A stretch of 27,619 nucleotides of DNA from Botryllus schlosseri (GCA_000444245.1 ATSW01007908.1:1-27619), one strand, 5' to 3'; positions 9,563-20,641 are shown, numbered from the stretch's first letter. Translations and numbers: made by a program. Notes: generated by a model from the letters alone, not told the origin.

Positions 9563-12062
9563 CAAGCTAACATTTGTTGTTAAGTGCTTGGTTTCGTAGA
9601 ATCAATCGCCCATCTTCGGGGATAGGAGAGCTTCAAGATATCCTACTCGCCATAATGTCTAGAAAACGGATGGAAACTAATAATGTATGTTTAGCATCAA
9701 ATACAAACTAGTCATGCATTGAAAATACTATGAAGGAGTAATTTCAGTGACATCATCCTCACTGAAGACTTTGGTGGAAATAATCATGTTTGTTAGAACT
9801 TCGTAGCGTGTAACTGGTTGTCTGCACAATCTCTGTTTCACAGCTGCCCATCAAAAGGCAGCATATACTAACATTNNNAATGCAATTTTTATAATGTGTC
9901 AGGCTTGGCTCGTGAGAAACTCAGATTGATGTTGCGCTCCACAAAGTTTGAGTACCGCTGTTGTAGGCTATTTGCCGATGCCACATTTTGTATAGAATTG
10001 TAGTTTAGGTCGACCTCTGGCGTATGGGTAACAGCAAGCAACGAAGTTATAGCAGTTTGATTCAAAGTACTACCGTATAATGTCACTTAGTTCAACTAAA
10101 CATATTATGATTTTTAGGTCTTATACAAGAAACAATGCTTTTACATAAAGTCGTATTCAATCCATTTATGCTGGGGTAGGAGATTTTTTAATCACATAGT
10201 TATAAAAACAGTATCTTAGTCAGCACGCCAAAAGTACAAAAGAAAATGGTTGAGAGACTAGTTCAAGACAAGCATGGCGATTGCCAACAAGGATTATTCC
10301 TTTGCAAAATTTCCAAAGTTAATGATGCTCGTAGAGTGGTAATGCTATCTGGCTATGTCATGTTTTCCACAGGCACTATATGCTTTTTTGACAGTTGTGT
10401 GGCGAGGTGTAAAATAAATAGTCATCCGGCAATCAATCTATAGATCATAAATACACAATTTTATGTATAGGAAATTTACAACATCGTAAAATGATGAAGC
10501 TCAAGTGAAATCAGGCGAAACAAGCTCGGGTAACAAGAACGCAAGGTTTAAATAGGCACCATGCCTACAGCAAAGAAGCATTCTGTAATTCGAGTGCCCG
10601 GACAAAGAATGAAAGCCTCGTTACCAAACACCTTGGCTAAGCAGCTCAATGCGTTTACTTAATGCATTCTCAGTCTGGCTAAACTTAAATCTGCTCAATG
10701 AACATTTCAGATGTAGCAGGAAAGATCTACGAGCGCGGCCGTACAAACCAGATACATCTCTACATTCCTTGACGGCATATACGGTTTATTGAAAAATGTG
10801 ACAGGATTTATTATTATACCATTCTTTGTGAAAAATATTTGACGGTAATGGGTTACAGAGTTTTGACCACCGCCTAGCTATGCCCTAGAACTTGCGTCAA
10901 CTGAAACCAGATAATTGAAAACCAGAGTAACGAAGTAGCTTCACTTATTTAGGTACTAAAGTAATATTTGACTGCTAAGATGGCATAACATACTCAGGCT
11001 ATTTAATTTCTCCTATTCACCCAATGTTACCTCTCATAGAATTCTACAACACTGATTGTTTACCTTTCCATGAGCTAACATTACAATACTCATATGTGCT
11101 CAACCGAATTAGAATAAGTTTTGATAGTAACCTATACTGACCGGAACATGAACAACGTGTGTCAACTCAACGATGAAATACCCGCCGACCGTAGTGACTG
11201 ATGGCAGGATATATCCTGCCAAGTGATAATTTGCCACCTCGTCACAAACTCGTGCGGATTTTTCCATCGACAAAGGAAATGATGTGAGAATTCGTTAAAC
11301 AGATAGCATGCGCTGCGCAGGCTTTGCCTATCGATTTTTGCTGTGTCCTATACTTTTCTATAAATGTATGTAATAGGCTATACATAAAACTAGTTATCAA
11401 TCGTATGGATTCTCACAACGACAGTTTCGATGAAAGATATTTATCGTTCCAAACCGATCCGCGTTGTTTTAAAGACAGCGATTCTTAACGAGACTTTTTC
11501 AATGCCATTTCAGAAATCCCTTTGTAAATTGAATTCAAATTCCATGACCGTTCTTCCGAAATGAAACTCCGCTGATAAAGGTTGACATTGGAATAATCCG
11601 CGTTAATGGCAACTAAAGAGGGTCGCGAAACTAGTTTTTTTTTAATGCGGTTAGGGAGACAAATCTATACGAAGAACAAACAACAGTCAACAACCAACGA
11701 CCACACGTAACACATTGCAACTAACAGCGTACCAACAGCAAACGGACTGAGCTAAGAATAGGTGACGTCGAATCAACAATTACAAGCGAACAGTGATTGC
11801 GGTGCCTAATCATGGAGCAAGTTTTGCAACTTTGTTGCAGCTTCCGGGAGCTCTCTAAATACTCAAAATTTATGTAGTGCGATGTTTTGAGCTTTTCGAA
11901 GGAATTTGTACAATTTTTCCCATTTTTTATGCTATTTTTTCTGCAAATTTATCTAGTAGTGCGCAAAATGTAACCGTTGGATCTAAAACAACATGCTATA
12001 AAACTATTTCTAGTATGGTTCGCTCTTTGATTTGCTTAACAAACAGCTATGTGATTGATTAA
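9563..12062. other. 2.5-kb stretch without recognised genes
   Basis: It contains three unknown bases (9876-9878) and a plus frame of 65 codons (10246-10443; one CKIS segment, no domain). There is a possible element end AGTAACGAAGTAGC at 10925 and a 20-bp palindrome at 11202-11221. No transposon pair, tRNA or splice-bounded domain was recognised. Confidence 0.35.
11202..11221. other. Perfect 20-bp palindrome
   Basis: TGGCAGGATATATCCTGCCA equals its own reverse complement. No longer inverted repeat surrounds it. It may be a dimeric protein binding site or the centre of a decayed foldback repeat. Confidence 0.5.
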
Positions 12063-12740
12063 ACCATGCAACAAAATTTTGCAAAAGTTTTAGTTGGCCA
12101 AAGATTTTATGCACTGTGTTTTAGTATTCCAATCTAATTACAAAAATACCAAAATTTTTCCTGAAGTGCCCCAAATTTTGAAAAAATGTCAATATCTCTA
12201 ATTTTTTATTTTACCCATAATTGCTCCGTATTAATCACAGAATTCTTTACTGGAGGTAAGAAAACGTTAATGAAAATGGTAATATGAACAAAAATAGCTT
12301 ACTCAAGTAACAAACCAACACTTTAAAAATTGTCAGAAGTGGTTCTGTTTGCGTGACTGGCGTATGTGAAATGAGAAATCTTCTCTTAATATGGACCACA
12401 AATAACACCATGTAACAAAACTTTGCAAAATTTTTGTGTATTGTGTTTTTCTATTCCAAACCAATGACTAAAATACAAACATTTCTTTTGAAGTATCCAT
12501 GGTCTTTGAGAAATGTCTCTTTATGTGATTTCTCGTTTTACCCAAAATTGCCCTGTAATAATACGCATACTTCCTTATTGGACGTACAAATCCACTTACA
12601 AAACGATGGAATATACACAAATAGTTGCTACCGTAGATTTAAAAATGGATGGAAACACTTCAAAAATTTTCCGAAGTAGTTTTGTTTGCATGATTTGGGT
12701 CTATAGACTGAGAAATCTGCTGGGATTATGGAATACCGTA
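12063..12740. repeat. Tandem pair of about 340-bp diverged repeats
   Basis: Unit 1 is 12063-12406 and unit 2 is 12407 to about 12740. Both start ACCATGyAACAAAAyTTTGC. They share in order a GTATTGTGTTTTyTATTCCAA block, a TTTTACCCAyAATTGCyC block, a CTTTAAAAATTG/CTTCAAAAATTT block and a GAGAAATCT block. Overlapping plus frames at 12434-12785 are unit 2 read in two frames, so they are not genes. A diverged piece recurs at 14045-14120. Confidence 0.7.
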
Positions 12741-13382
12741 AAAATCGTTCATGCCCTTTTCTCGACGAATGACATCGTTCCCTAGTTTCAACCTTGGAGT
12801 TAGAATTTCCTCATCTAATTTAGCGAGTACCGACTAAATCATCAAGTTCGTGTCGGTTACTGTGTGCTTTGGGATTTATATCTATATGGTAGATGTTGAA
12901 GTCGTCATCGGAGTCATTTTCTGTATCTTTAAGCACTGTCGAGTCTTTTGGAGCCTTTTTCCCTGATAGTTTGGGTAGTCAAAACTTACTGCGATGCGGA
13001 ACAGGTGCTTAAGAGTAGATGGCATAGAAGGATATGCAATGTCTTTTTGTAGTTATTCTGAACCTTGGAATGTTACCCATACAGAAATAACAGTCATCTA
13101 TGAGGTTTCGAATTTCCCGTCAACTTCTTTAATAACAAATCACATTGAATGCCGATCTTCCCTTAGCCAGAGCCACCCATCCATATTTCATTCTCATGTT
13201 TCACAGAATACATGAAAAGCTCAGTATTTTTCTTTGTCCCCAATCTCCATGTCAAAGTAAAGTTAATAAGTATAAAAACTTTACTTCTATCTTCAAACTG
13301 TTATACAGACCACATATATTTCAAAATCAGCCAGCAGAATATTACATTTGTGATGTTGACATTAACGATGAGATTATATACT
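12741..13382. other. No recognised gene
   Basis: Two overlapping plus frames (12994-13215, 13145-13399) have no recognisable domain, and the second runs into the MITE at 13391. No splice-supported exon was found. Confidence 0.3.
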
Positions 13383-13390
13383 CACTAGAT

Positions 13391-13815
13391 CAAGGGTAGG
13401 CAAACTTTTGAGCCCGCGGGCCGCATTCAATATTTGAATCCATTCGCGGGCCGCACTGTATAAAATTGCTATTTGAATAGCTTCTTGGAGGTACAGAATT
13501 TCAATATACAATTAAATAGTATATTCATATTGAAATGAACCCGAATATTTTCGGCTGACACTCGTCACGGGTAATCGTCACCAACTAGTAGAGAATTTGA
13601 AAGATTCTCTACTAGATGCTTTCACGCCCCCCAACCACTGACTTAGAATTGTCATGGAGAAATAAACTAAAAAAGTTTGATCAAGTCCCTGCGTTAATTC
13701 GATTTTAGTACGCATTTTATCAATATTTTAATTAGTTTCTTTAGACTCTCGCGTGCCGCACAGAACAGTGTTCCGGGCCGCATGCGGCCCGCGGGTCGTA
13801 ATTTGCTCACTCCTG
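13391..13815. mobile_element. hAT MITE, 425 bp, with exact target duplication
   Basis: The ends are CAAGGGTAGGCAAACTTTTG and TAATTTGCTCACTCCTG (reverse complement CAGGAGTGAGCAAATTA). The subterminal GAGCCCGCGGGCCGCA is inverted at the other end as TGCGGCCCGCGGGTCG. It is flanked by CACTAGAT (13383-13390 and 13816-13823) without a mismatch. There is no coding content. Confidence 0.9.
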
Positions 13816-13823
13816 CACTAGAT

Positions 13824-15400
13824 CCACAATCAGAACAAAACGAAAAAGAATTTGAGATTTCTTGATGTACCCAATACTGACTACCTGACACCCAGAAGAT
13901 GAATGTTGCTAACAACCAACTATTATGAATTGAATGCTAGATCAATGTGACGTCACAATTAATAGGAATGTCAATAAAGGAGATTGAAAAACATGGTGCG
14001 GGCAGTTAAAAAAGCTTAAAATGAAATTTTTTAAACGACACTTTGGGCAAATAAATGCCAGAAACATGTTTTACTAAGGAATATGGTATAACAAATATCA
14101 AAAAAATAGCTCAAGTAAATTTTTGTTGCATGGTGTTATTTGCATCTCAATATTATCTATGACGCAATGGCGTGCAAGCTAGAAGCTCAACAACCCCATC
14201 TAAGCACGACAGTACCTGAATTATACGTAAGTAGATCGCTTGATTGATCCACTGTCTTTTAAATTTGAGATCCTCCCCCATTTGACTGATGCCGAGGCGA
14301 GACCGCCGAAAATTCCATTGTGACTGGGTCACCTCATTTTAATAACGTCGCCAACACTAATTTTGCTGCTATGCCTTGGGTCATCTTTATAAACCTTGGG
14401 TGTGGCATTTGACTTGTTTTATGGGGTATCGCTTTGCTGTTTAGCTTTTTGCGAAAAGATATTTCCGCATTGCGTTATTTCTAGCTGCGGAACGGCATAA
14501 AGTGTAATTTCTGGGTGTCTCGCCGACGGTGATATGAGAAAGTGCAAAATATAACAGCTCTGCAGGAGCTGACTGCGAAATGCTGTCATGTAGGTTTCAA
14601 ACCTAAAGAACATCAAAATGTATGCTTGATCGACTGAACAGCGAAGAAAAACGGAACATGCAGACATCATACAAATCTGAAGCTGTCGGGTGATACAACG
14701 ATACCTTTTGAGTATCTCGTACCCTACAAATTGTAAAAAATTAAAAATGCCACTTTTTACTGCAACTTTTGGTAACATTAAGTGCAATTTTAGTGCAACA
14801 CGATTTTAGTGCAACAAAAAGCTGCTCTATTACTAATCGCTTCATGATTACTACAGTGCAATATTTTACGTTGATATCGTGTTGCGTGCTTGTACGTTGA
14901 AGTTGTCGCTCACGGTCGATGCCATCCATATAATATTTGGGCTCGTTTCCTTATTGATAGGCGCTAACATCGATTGTATGCACACGTCGGTATCGTTGAA
15001 TTTTTTGAGTGAGTTGTTCTGTAACAATATGTACGTTCAATATCATGGGTCAACGTCATCTGTAGATGAGAATAACAACTCAATTCCCGTGTCTGCCAAC
15101 GCATGCGAACGCCAGCCGATTCTTCTGGGTTACCATAGCGGCGTAATGCGTAAAAACCTTTTCATGTACTTAGATTACACGTGACACGCATGCTCTGGCG
15201 AGGCAGTGCTTTAGGCTGGAAGTTGCGATATCTCGTCCCAGCTGTACAGTGTACATTGGGGTTGTTCAAAATTTGGAAAATGTTTGGAATACTGCTTATC
15301 CATGGTTTCATCTGTGGATTATTGTTAAAAAACAATAATGGGCCTGAAAGAACTCGCAGGAAAGCCGATAAGATTTGTCTAAATGCGTTTGAAAATAGCC
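13824..15400. other. Unassigned stretch
   Basis: It contains a CRE-type palindrome TGACGTCA (13948), a diverged piece of the 340-bp repeat (about 14045-14120), and a direct repeat of TTTTAGTGCAACA (14788, 14804). Open frames of 92-122 codons occur on both strands (14787-14419 minus, 14879-15184 plus, 15181-15468 plus). None shows a recognisable domain, and overlapping antisense frames of similar length argue that they are chance. Confidence 0.3.
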
Positions 15401-15407
15401 GTCGGCG

Positions 15408-15500
15408 AGTGGGCGGGGCATCGATGAAGTGGGCGGGCAAACAGAAGCCAATAATCTTGATTGGTTGAAGCCGGTAACAATAAGCTACTGATTGGCTGAA
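15408..15500. promoter_or_regulatory. GC-box and CCAAT-box cluster, possible TATA-less promoter
   Basis: Two GC boxes (GTGGGCGGGGC near 15410-15419 and GTGGGCGGGC near 15429-15438) are followed by CCAAT (15448-15452) and two reversed CCAAT boxes, ATTGG (15460-15464 and 15491-15495). This spacing, within about 90 bp, is typical of Sp1/NF-Y promoters. Which strand is transcribed is unclear. No first exon is convincing on either side, and the cluster could instead belong to a repeat. Confidence 0.35.
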
Positions 15501-15734
15501 ACACCGACTTTGTGAACACTGCTGGTAACGATATTTCTGTGTGCTGTTGTGCAGTCGTTTCTGTTGGTGGCATTGCAGACATGATATGTTGCCTTTGTTA
15601 ATGTTGTCATCGAGAGTCCATAGTACAACATTGCAACCACCAAGTTATTATCTACCTGCAGAATCTACCTGTATAACAGTATAAGTACTATGTATTGCAC
15701 AGGTGCTCTCGCTAGTTGAGATACGAATAAACTA

Positions 15735-16143
15735 NATGCATGCATCCTGCTACCTTNGANCTTNCCAAAACTTACTGACAGTGAGTGAAACTCAAAAATT
15801 TCCCACCAGTAGTCATCATCTCAGTAGTACTTGTTACATATCGTCGACGTCTCACCAATAAATGAACGCATATTACACTTTTTATTCACCATTGAATGAA
15901 GGCAAAAAGCACTATTTATACAAAGACATTCAAAAAGTACGCAGCAGGATCAGTGTTGCATTGTCAGGCACAAGTTGCAGATTACAGTCTTTTGATTAGA
16001 GTTGANTNCCNGCTGTCTCCAACTGTCTTCCTTTCCTATGCTGNTCCANAGCTTGAAGCANANTGTCTCTTTGTTGNTCATTGTNANTCANGATTGCANC
16101 ATNGTCTGTGCNTNGNTTTACACCTCGNTNTGCGGNATCATTN
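15735..16143. other. Zone of scattered ambiguous bases
   Basis: About two dozen isolated Ns occur here, against a single run of three elsewhere (9876-9878). Frames across this stretch cannot be trusted, and the 3' end of the dispersed-family gene falls in it. Confidence 0.95.
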
Positions 16144-16860
16144 ACGACTTTGACAGAATTGATGTAGGAGCTCATTCTGGTGTAGGAATCTGGTAAGTTC
16201 CAAACATCAACCTGTTGAGTTAGCCACGCCTCGGGGCATTCAAAAAGATCAAATATGTAGGCTACCACAACTGTGGCCCAATAAAATCAGACAAATTAGT
16301 GTCCTTGTTGATCTGTACAGTTGCACTTAACGAGGCCGGGCCCCTTCTGAAACTTGAAGTTCGCTCTACCTGCAGGAGCGTCTTTTCCATATTTTCTCGG
16401 GTTTCAGTGCTCTCACTCGGCGAAAACAAGGCATATGCAGCGGTTTCCTCCACGATATACCAGTCGTACTTTAAAAGCTTTTGTAAAGCAGCTTTGGAAA
16501 CTTGTTCATCATTTTCTTGTAACTCAACACGTCCTGGGTGAATCTCAAGTCATTACCGGCTGCCATCACGACCGATGCTGGCATCAACCCAGACAGGTAT
16601 ATAAAAGTGAACTAAAACAAATTGAAGCGATGCAGTAGTTCCACTTCTTCGGATTTGTAATGTAACTGATAATCCTGCATGAACATCTTCTGAGCATACA
16701 GAATTGTGCCCATTCATCTTGCATGGTGTGTTGCACCAAGTTTGTGATTATGTATATCTTCACTTGTACCGAGAAGAGCAAGATCAATAGTCACACATTG
16801 TCTGTAGTCATCCCGTATGAAGAAATCTTTTCTGGTCAGTAGCTGCTTGAAGCTCGTTCT
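15996..16860 (-). pseudogene. Broken copy of a dispersed multi-copy protein family (HHARWM / VVND-AERGV motifs)
   Basis: Minus-strand fragments in gene order read KQLLTRKDFF, CVTIDLALLG, HKLGATHHARW, MGTILYAQK, HPGRVELQE, LLKYDWYIVEETAAYALFS, LSDFIGPQLW, then FDLFECPEAWLTQQVDVWN. A C-terminal block follows with VKVxND, RGV and LLQA-like pieces among Ns. Order and motifs match a family found in many copies in invertebrate genomes, whose members carry an HHARWM motif, a W-Y-L-T-E-E-like segment and a VVNDTAERGVKL end. Its function is unknown to me; copy number suggests spread by mobile elements. The copy appears broken in several places and part of the uncertainty is due to ambiguous bases. The N-terminal part is not identified above 16860. 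Confidence 0.7.
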
Positions 16861-17153
16861 TTAAAACATATAGGCATAGTCATAGTCTCGAAAATATGTT
16901 TTCTATCAAGACTGCTCATTGCTCAAGCTCTTCTTAATGTGGGCATACCATGTGATCACCCCATCTTTCGTGCAGGTTCTGAAGTCGGCTGACAACTATA
17001 TAAAGTTCGATCTCTGCGTGACTGCTGGAGCGTGATGTGTTTGTGGAAATTTCAATACATTGCCACTCCATTACGGTGGCGTTCAGAAGCAAACGGCTGT
17101 GGCCAATTTTTTTTTCGTCCTTCCCTTCAATTTGAGACCGCATCATTTTTAGA

Positions 17154-17585
17154 GTGCAGTGCCCCTTTAAACACGCTAAAGATGTGGTCGTGTATTCTTT
17201 GAGATCCTTCTACGTTTACGGGTGTGTTGCGACAATTATCACCCAATATTTCGTGGTGAAATTGCAAAATTTTACACACAAGACGTTTATGAAATGCAAA
17301 TCCGCCGCTTCACATGGTTGGGAGAAATGTAACACCGTGGAACTACATTTATTTCCTTTACAGCTCAATTCATTTCAGTTCAAGGAAGCCGCTTATATTA
17401 CAGCTTCCGCTCAATGCTTCTATTGCGGTGTAATTTCCTGTTTCCCCTTCTCAATCAGAAATATTGAGGAACAGACGATAGACAACACAGTCTGTTTATA
17501 CGACAGGATTGGCGACGATGCAGGTTCGAGGCCGATCGAGGTCGACCTCTCAATCGCATCAATTATCACAGACTCATCCGTATAA
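17154..17585 (+). CDS. Unassigned open frame, 143 codons
   Basis: This is among the longest frames in the window without a known repeat under it. It has eight cysteines, a weak hydrophobic stretch around residues 20-36 and an acidic C-terminus. No domain or signal peptide is recognised, and no strong start context or splice sites. The A+T level is lower than in the flanks. It may be chance, part of an uncharacterised element, or an exon with acceptor CATTTCAG at about 17380. Confidence 0.15.
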   Translation: MQCPFKHAKDVVVYSLRSFYVYGCVATIITQYFVVKLQNFTHKTFMKCKSAASHGWEKCNTVELHLFPLQLNSFQFKEAAYITASAQCFYCGVISCFPFSIRNIEEQTIDNTVCLYDRIGDDAGSRPIEVDLSIASIITDSSV

Positions 17586-18489
17586 GCAATTTCTTATGAA
17601 AGCATATAATGGTATTGGGCTGTGCTTCAAGTCGGCAGCTCAGAACTACGGCGTTTGATATGGTCGCAGAGTCAGAACTCCATTATTACCAAAATAACAG
17701 CTACTCCCGATTAGGGTCAATGCATTGCTATATATATATGTATATATATCTTTGTTTTCATAAATTATGATTCGTACGCTCTCGAATGCAGAATAATTGT
17801 CTGTCAAAATTCATGACCATGACCATGATGATTTATGTCGCGCTTCGTGCGATTCACTGCCAGCTCCGATGTTTATTTTGACGATGCGAGCAAAGAAAGC
17901 CTAATTATTTCAATCAGACACTCATCTTACTGACAGCCGACTAGCGACGTATTATGATCATACCTGGATTTTGACCTGCGACCAGTTTTGAGTTTGAATC
18001 ACCTGGCCTAAACTGTATAGGAGATTATTGTTCGTCGAATCAAGTTGTTCCCTTATAGATTACTGACAATTTTAGCATTTAGCAAGTTAGAATCGTTTGT
18101 GGCAAAATATTTTATTATGTATTTGGCATTACGTTTTTGATGTACGCTGTACGACGCTGTAACTTATCGACATGTTTTGACCGTTTATACAGCATATGTG
18201 TAAAAATGTCCATTTATCGGATGGCTTACGTTCCTCGTTACCATCCGATTAAAACATAGGAAGCACTGAAGTCATCAATTTCCCAATTCACACGAATAAT
18301 ATCGAGTGGAAGCAAACTACATAGCCTACAAATTCGGTTGCATCAGTTCATTAGTAGGGTGTCGAAAACTCGGGAGCTCAGTTGGATTATCCTCGTGTGC
18401 CTGCATCTGTGCCTGCGAATAAGCGAATTGTTCTTCAGCGAATAATACGGTCAATTTAATACCGCCCTAGATTTCTGAAGAGTAGCGTT
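17586..18489. other. No gene; AT microsatellite at 17728-17749
   Basis: A short TA run broken by one G (TATATATATATGTATATATA type) is the only feature. The rest shows no element ends or domain-bearing frames. Confidence 0.4.
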
Positions 18490-18704
18490 CAGTGACGTGC
18501 GGTCAGGGCAGGTAAGTGAGGCGTTAACTCCCTGTCATAAACGAAAATTATTGTGAAAACCTATAGTGTCGATATTTTCTTAGCGATGTTGAATTGTTCA
18601 TGAATGACCATTTTACCAATTATAATGAACATTTCTATACCCAACATTACGCAATTAGCACGTGACGCACCTGTTCACTTGCCTTCCCGGGCCGCACGTC
18701 ACTG
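18490..18704. mobile_element. hAT MITE, 215 bp
   Basis: The ends are CAGTGACGTGCGGTC and GGGCCGCACGTCACTG, inverted repeats that extend with GGGCAGGTAAGTGA against TTCACTTGCCTTCCC. The CAGTGACGTGCGG terminus is of a widespread animal hAT type. The flanks GTAGCGTT and CATATATT do not match, so the target duplication is lost or the insertion was followed by a deletion. Confidence 0.75.
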
Positions 18705-18713
18705 CATATATTC

Positions 18714-18807
18714 AACTCATGCAACACCGAGAATTAGCAGCGTCGAGTTTGTATGTGGTTGACCCAAGAATTCATTCCGAAGTGTTAAGAGGTTTACTTG
18801 GGCTCCT
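18714..18807 (+). repeat. Older SINE fragment split by SINE copy 2
   Basis: TGCAACACC (about 18719) and CCAAGAATTCATTCCGAAGT followed by GTTAAGAGGTTTACTTGGG align in order with the SINE bodies at 1350-1430 and 18843-18935. The end GGCTCCT (18801-18807) is repeated at 19092-19098 after SINE copy 2, where CTCATCGC-like sequence could continue the old copy. Similarity is moderate. Confidence 0.5.
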
Positions 18808-19091
18808 GTGTGGCGAGATAGCGTGGTGATATAATCCACAGATGCAACACCAATGGGTTGCGGGTTTGATTGCAACCGAGGTCGACTTCCGAACTCATAT
18901 TGAAGTTTTGGAGGTTTATGTAGGCTCCTCCTCGCCGTCTCATCCGTGTAAAGTAAACGGTGTCTTAAAGCCTAGAAGTGGGCCATGCTACAAGTCGGCA
19001 TCTACGGAATAGAAATGAAGAGAATTGGCTTGGTGTAAATGACCATAGTAGTCGACAAACACCATGAATACCACAAACAGACAAACCTATA
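18808..19091 (+). repeat. tRNA-derived SINE copy 2 (complete)
   Basis: It begins GTGTGGCGAGATAGCGTGG (A-box-like). GGGTTGCGGGTTTGATTGC at 18856-18874 is B-box-like and can pair as a T-arm with CAACC. The middle GGAGGTTTATGTAGGCTCC and the tail ATACCACAAACAGACAAAC are shared with copy 1. Flanking GGCTCCT (7 bp) is the visible target duplication. It is not a working tRNA gene. Confidence 0.85.
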
Positions 19092-19266
19092 GGCTCCTCA
19101 TCGCTACCAGGTCCTCGTATGTTCCTTGTAGTCATACGACCGGGTCCAAAGTGTCAATCGAAGCGAAACACCATAAATGCGACTTGAGTTCTTCCCCTTT
19201 AGAAACCAGTTCGCTTTATAATGTTACATCTTATATTTCCGCATAAACGCAACAGCGTGTATCCAA

Positions 19267-19688
19267 TTACTTTATTTCAAATGAGCTTAAAGATAATGGA
19301 AAGATACTCGGCATTTCAGAATGACGTGGTTTCGATTCCGATAGACGACGTACTACCGCCACAGTCACAATCCTACCACTAATCGAGACTAATTGCCTGC
19401 AACCATGAGTGGCCAAGGCCGGCGTTTCATCACGAATTATAATTATGTGTGCGGAAAACGTGCGACTGGCTCGTGGGATCCCCGCTGAAGAGTCACTGGG
19501 TTGTCGGGTGATTCCCGTCGCCAGTGATTCTAATGCGGGTGTTCGGACAGTAAGAAAAGTCAAAATCCTGGAACAAACCTTTTCGTTGAAGAATCCCATT
19601 AAATGATCGGCCCTGAGCTCGTATTTAACGATGCTTTTTCCACGAAAAATATAGTAGTGCTCAAATGAGTATAGTCTGAGGTGTAGTG
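19267..19688 (-). other. GC-richer stretch with a 144-codon minus frame, unassigned
   Basis: The frame 19701-19267 has no domain and runs into the terminus of the hAT element at 19689. On the minus strand an acceptor-like TTTGTTCCAG (about 19575) precedes a stretch open in one frame to 19270. On the plus strand CGGACA|GTAAGA (about 19549) resembles a donor. GC content is above the surroundings, so an exon is possible, but its strand and frame are undecided. Confidence 0.2.
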
Positions 19689-20178
19689 CAGCGTCTGGCA
19701 ACCTTTTTCAGACGCTGTCCCAATTTAAACAAAATATACTTATGCGACACCATTTTGTCTTTTAACACGAAGAAACTCATTTGAAGAAATGCTGACACTA
19801 AGAGTTATGTATACACTGGGGCAAGCACAATTATAGAGAAATGTGACTACACAAAAGTATGTCGGATTGAATGATTTAAAAAAGTATGTACTAAAATATG
19901 AACATCTAACGACACTTCACAAAAAGGTAAAGTGTTGTACGACTTGTGCCTCGTTGTCACAATTATTCGGTTTTAGATTTACATTATTGCACCATAATAG
20001 TCTAATTGTGACACGACGAAGCATGGTGTACGTAAAAATACAGTGAAACATGTCAAACTGGAACAAAAAAACACTGGCATCTGTTACGGTGGTCAATTCA
20101 ATATGATGGGTTATGGCGACACCAGAAAAAGTGAAGGCGACCCACTTGGGGTCGTGACCCATAGGTTGCCTACGACTG
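19689..20178. mobile_element. hAT MITE, about 490 bp
   Basis: The left end CAGCGTCTGGCAACCTTTTT matches the right end read in reverse, CAGTCGTAGGCAACCTATGG. Next to the right end is GGGGTCGTGACCC, a palindrome common in this hAT type. The flanks GTGTAGTG and TTCTATAA both have a TA centre but do not match each other. Plus and minus frames within (19843-20162) are not genes. Confidence 0.65.
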
Positions 20179-20318
20179 TTCTATAACCCTTTCGAGCTGG
20201 GGTTTTCTTTAGAGTAAATTCTCAGTAAATATTTCGCAATATGGGTTACCGTTTCGCACACAATTAGGCCTACATCAAGACTCCCCCCTTCAATTCTATT
20301 CTTGTATATAGAATAGAT

Positions 20319-20365
20319 CAGAGGTCTCAAACACGCGGCGCGCGCCGGTATTTTGGATTTTGAAG
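20319..20365 (+). mobile_element. Left end of a hAT element
   Basis: CAGAGGTCTCAAACACGCGG then CGCGCGCCGG is a hAT terminus. The preceding 8 bp GAATAGAT fit the nnnTAnnn site form. No matching right end is visible downstream, so it is truncated or its partner has decayed. Confidence 0.45.
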
Positions 20366-20641
20366 TATTCGACAATATCCAACTGACAAATATCTTATTT
20401 CTGATTTGAAAACTGTAAATTCACTCAAAAACTACTTCCAAAGTGTAAACTACTCATCAAACTACGCTATCATATCATCTTCAAAAGTTACCGTGCGATG
20501 AAAGACCAACGTAACATTACCTGATCATGATGATAAAATATGACCCGTTGTCGATTCGTGACTGAAAACTCTGGCCTGTAATTGGGCGCGACCAGTCGTA
20601 TAATTATTGGAATTCTGACTAACTGGTTGATAAAATAAAAA

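Noticed and set aside
12434-12785. Two overlapping plus-strand proteins
   Set aside because: They are two frames of the second unit of a tandem repeat.
14419-15468. Cluster of small genes on both strands
   Set aside because: Frames of 92-122 codons overlap on opposite strands and show no domain, signal peptide or splice support.
18808-18880. Functional tRNA gene
   Set aside because: A- and B-box-like motifs are present, but no cloverleaf can be formed and the sequence belongs to a dispersed SINE.
19267-19701. 144-codon minus-strand gene
   Set aside because: It begins inside the hAT terminus at 19689 and has no domain; only the possibility of an exon in the GC-richer part is kept.
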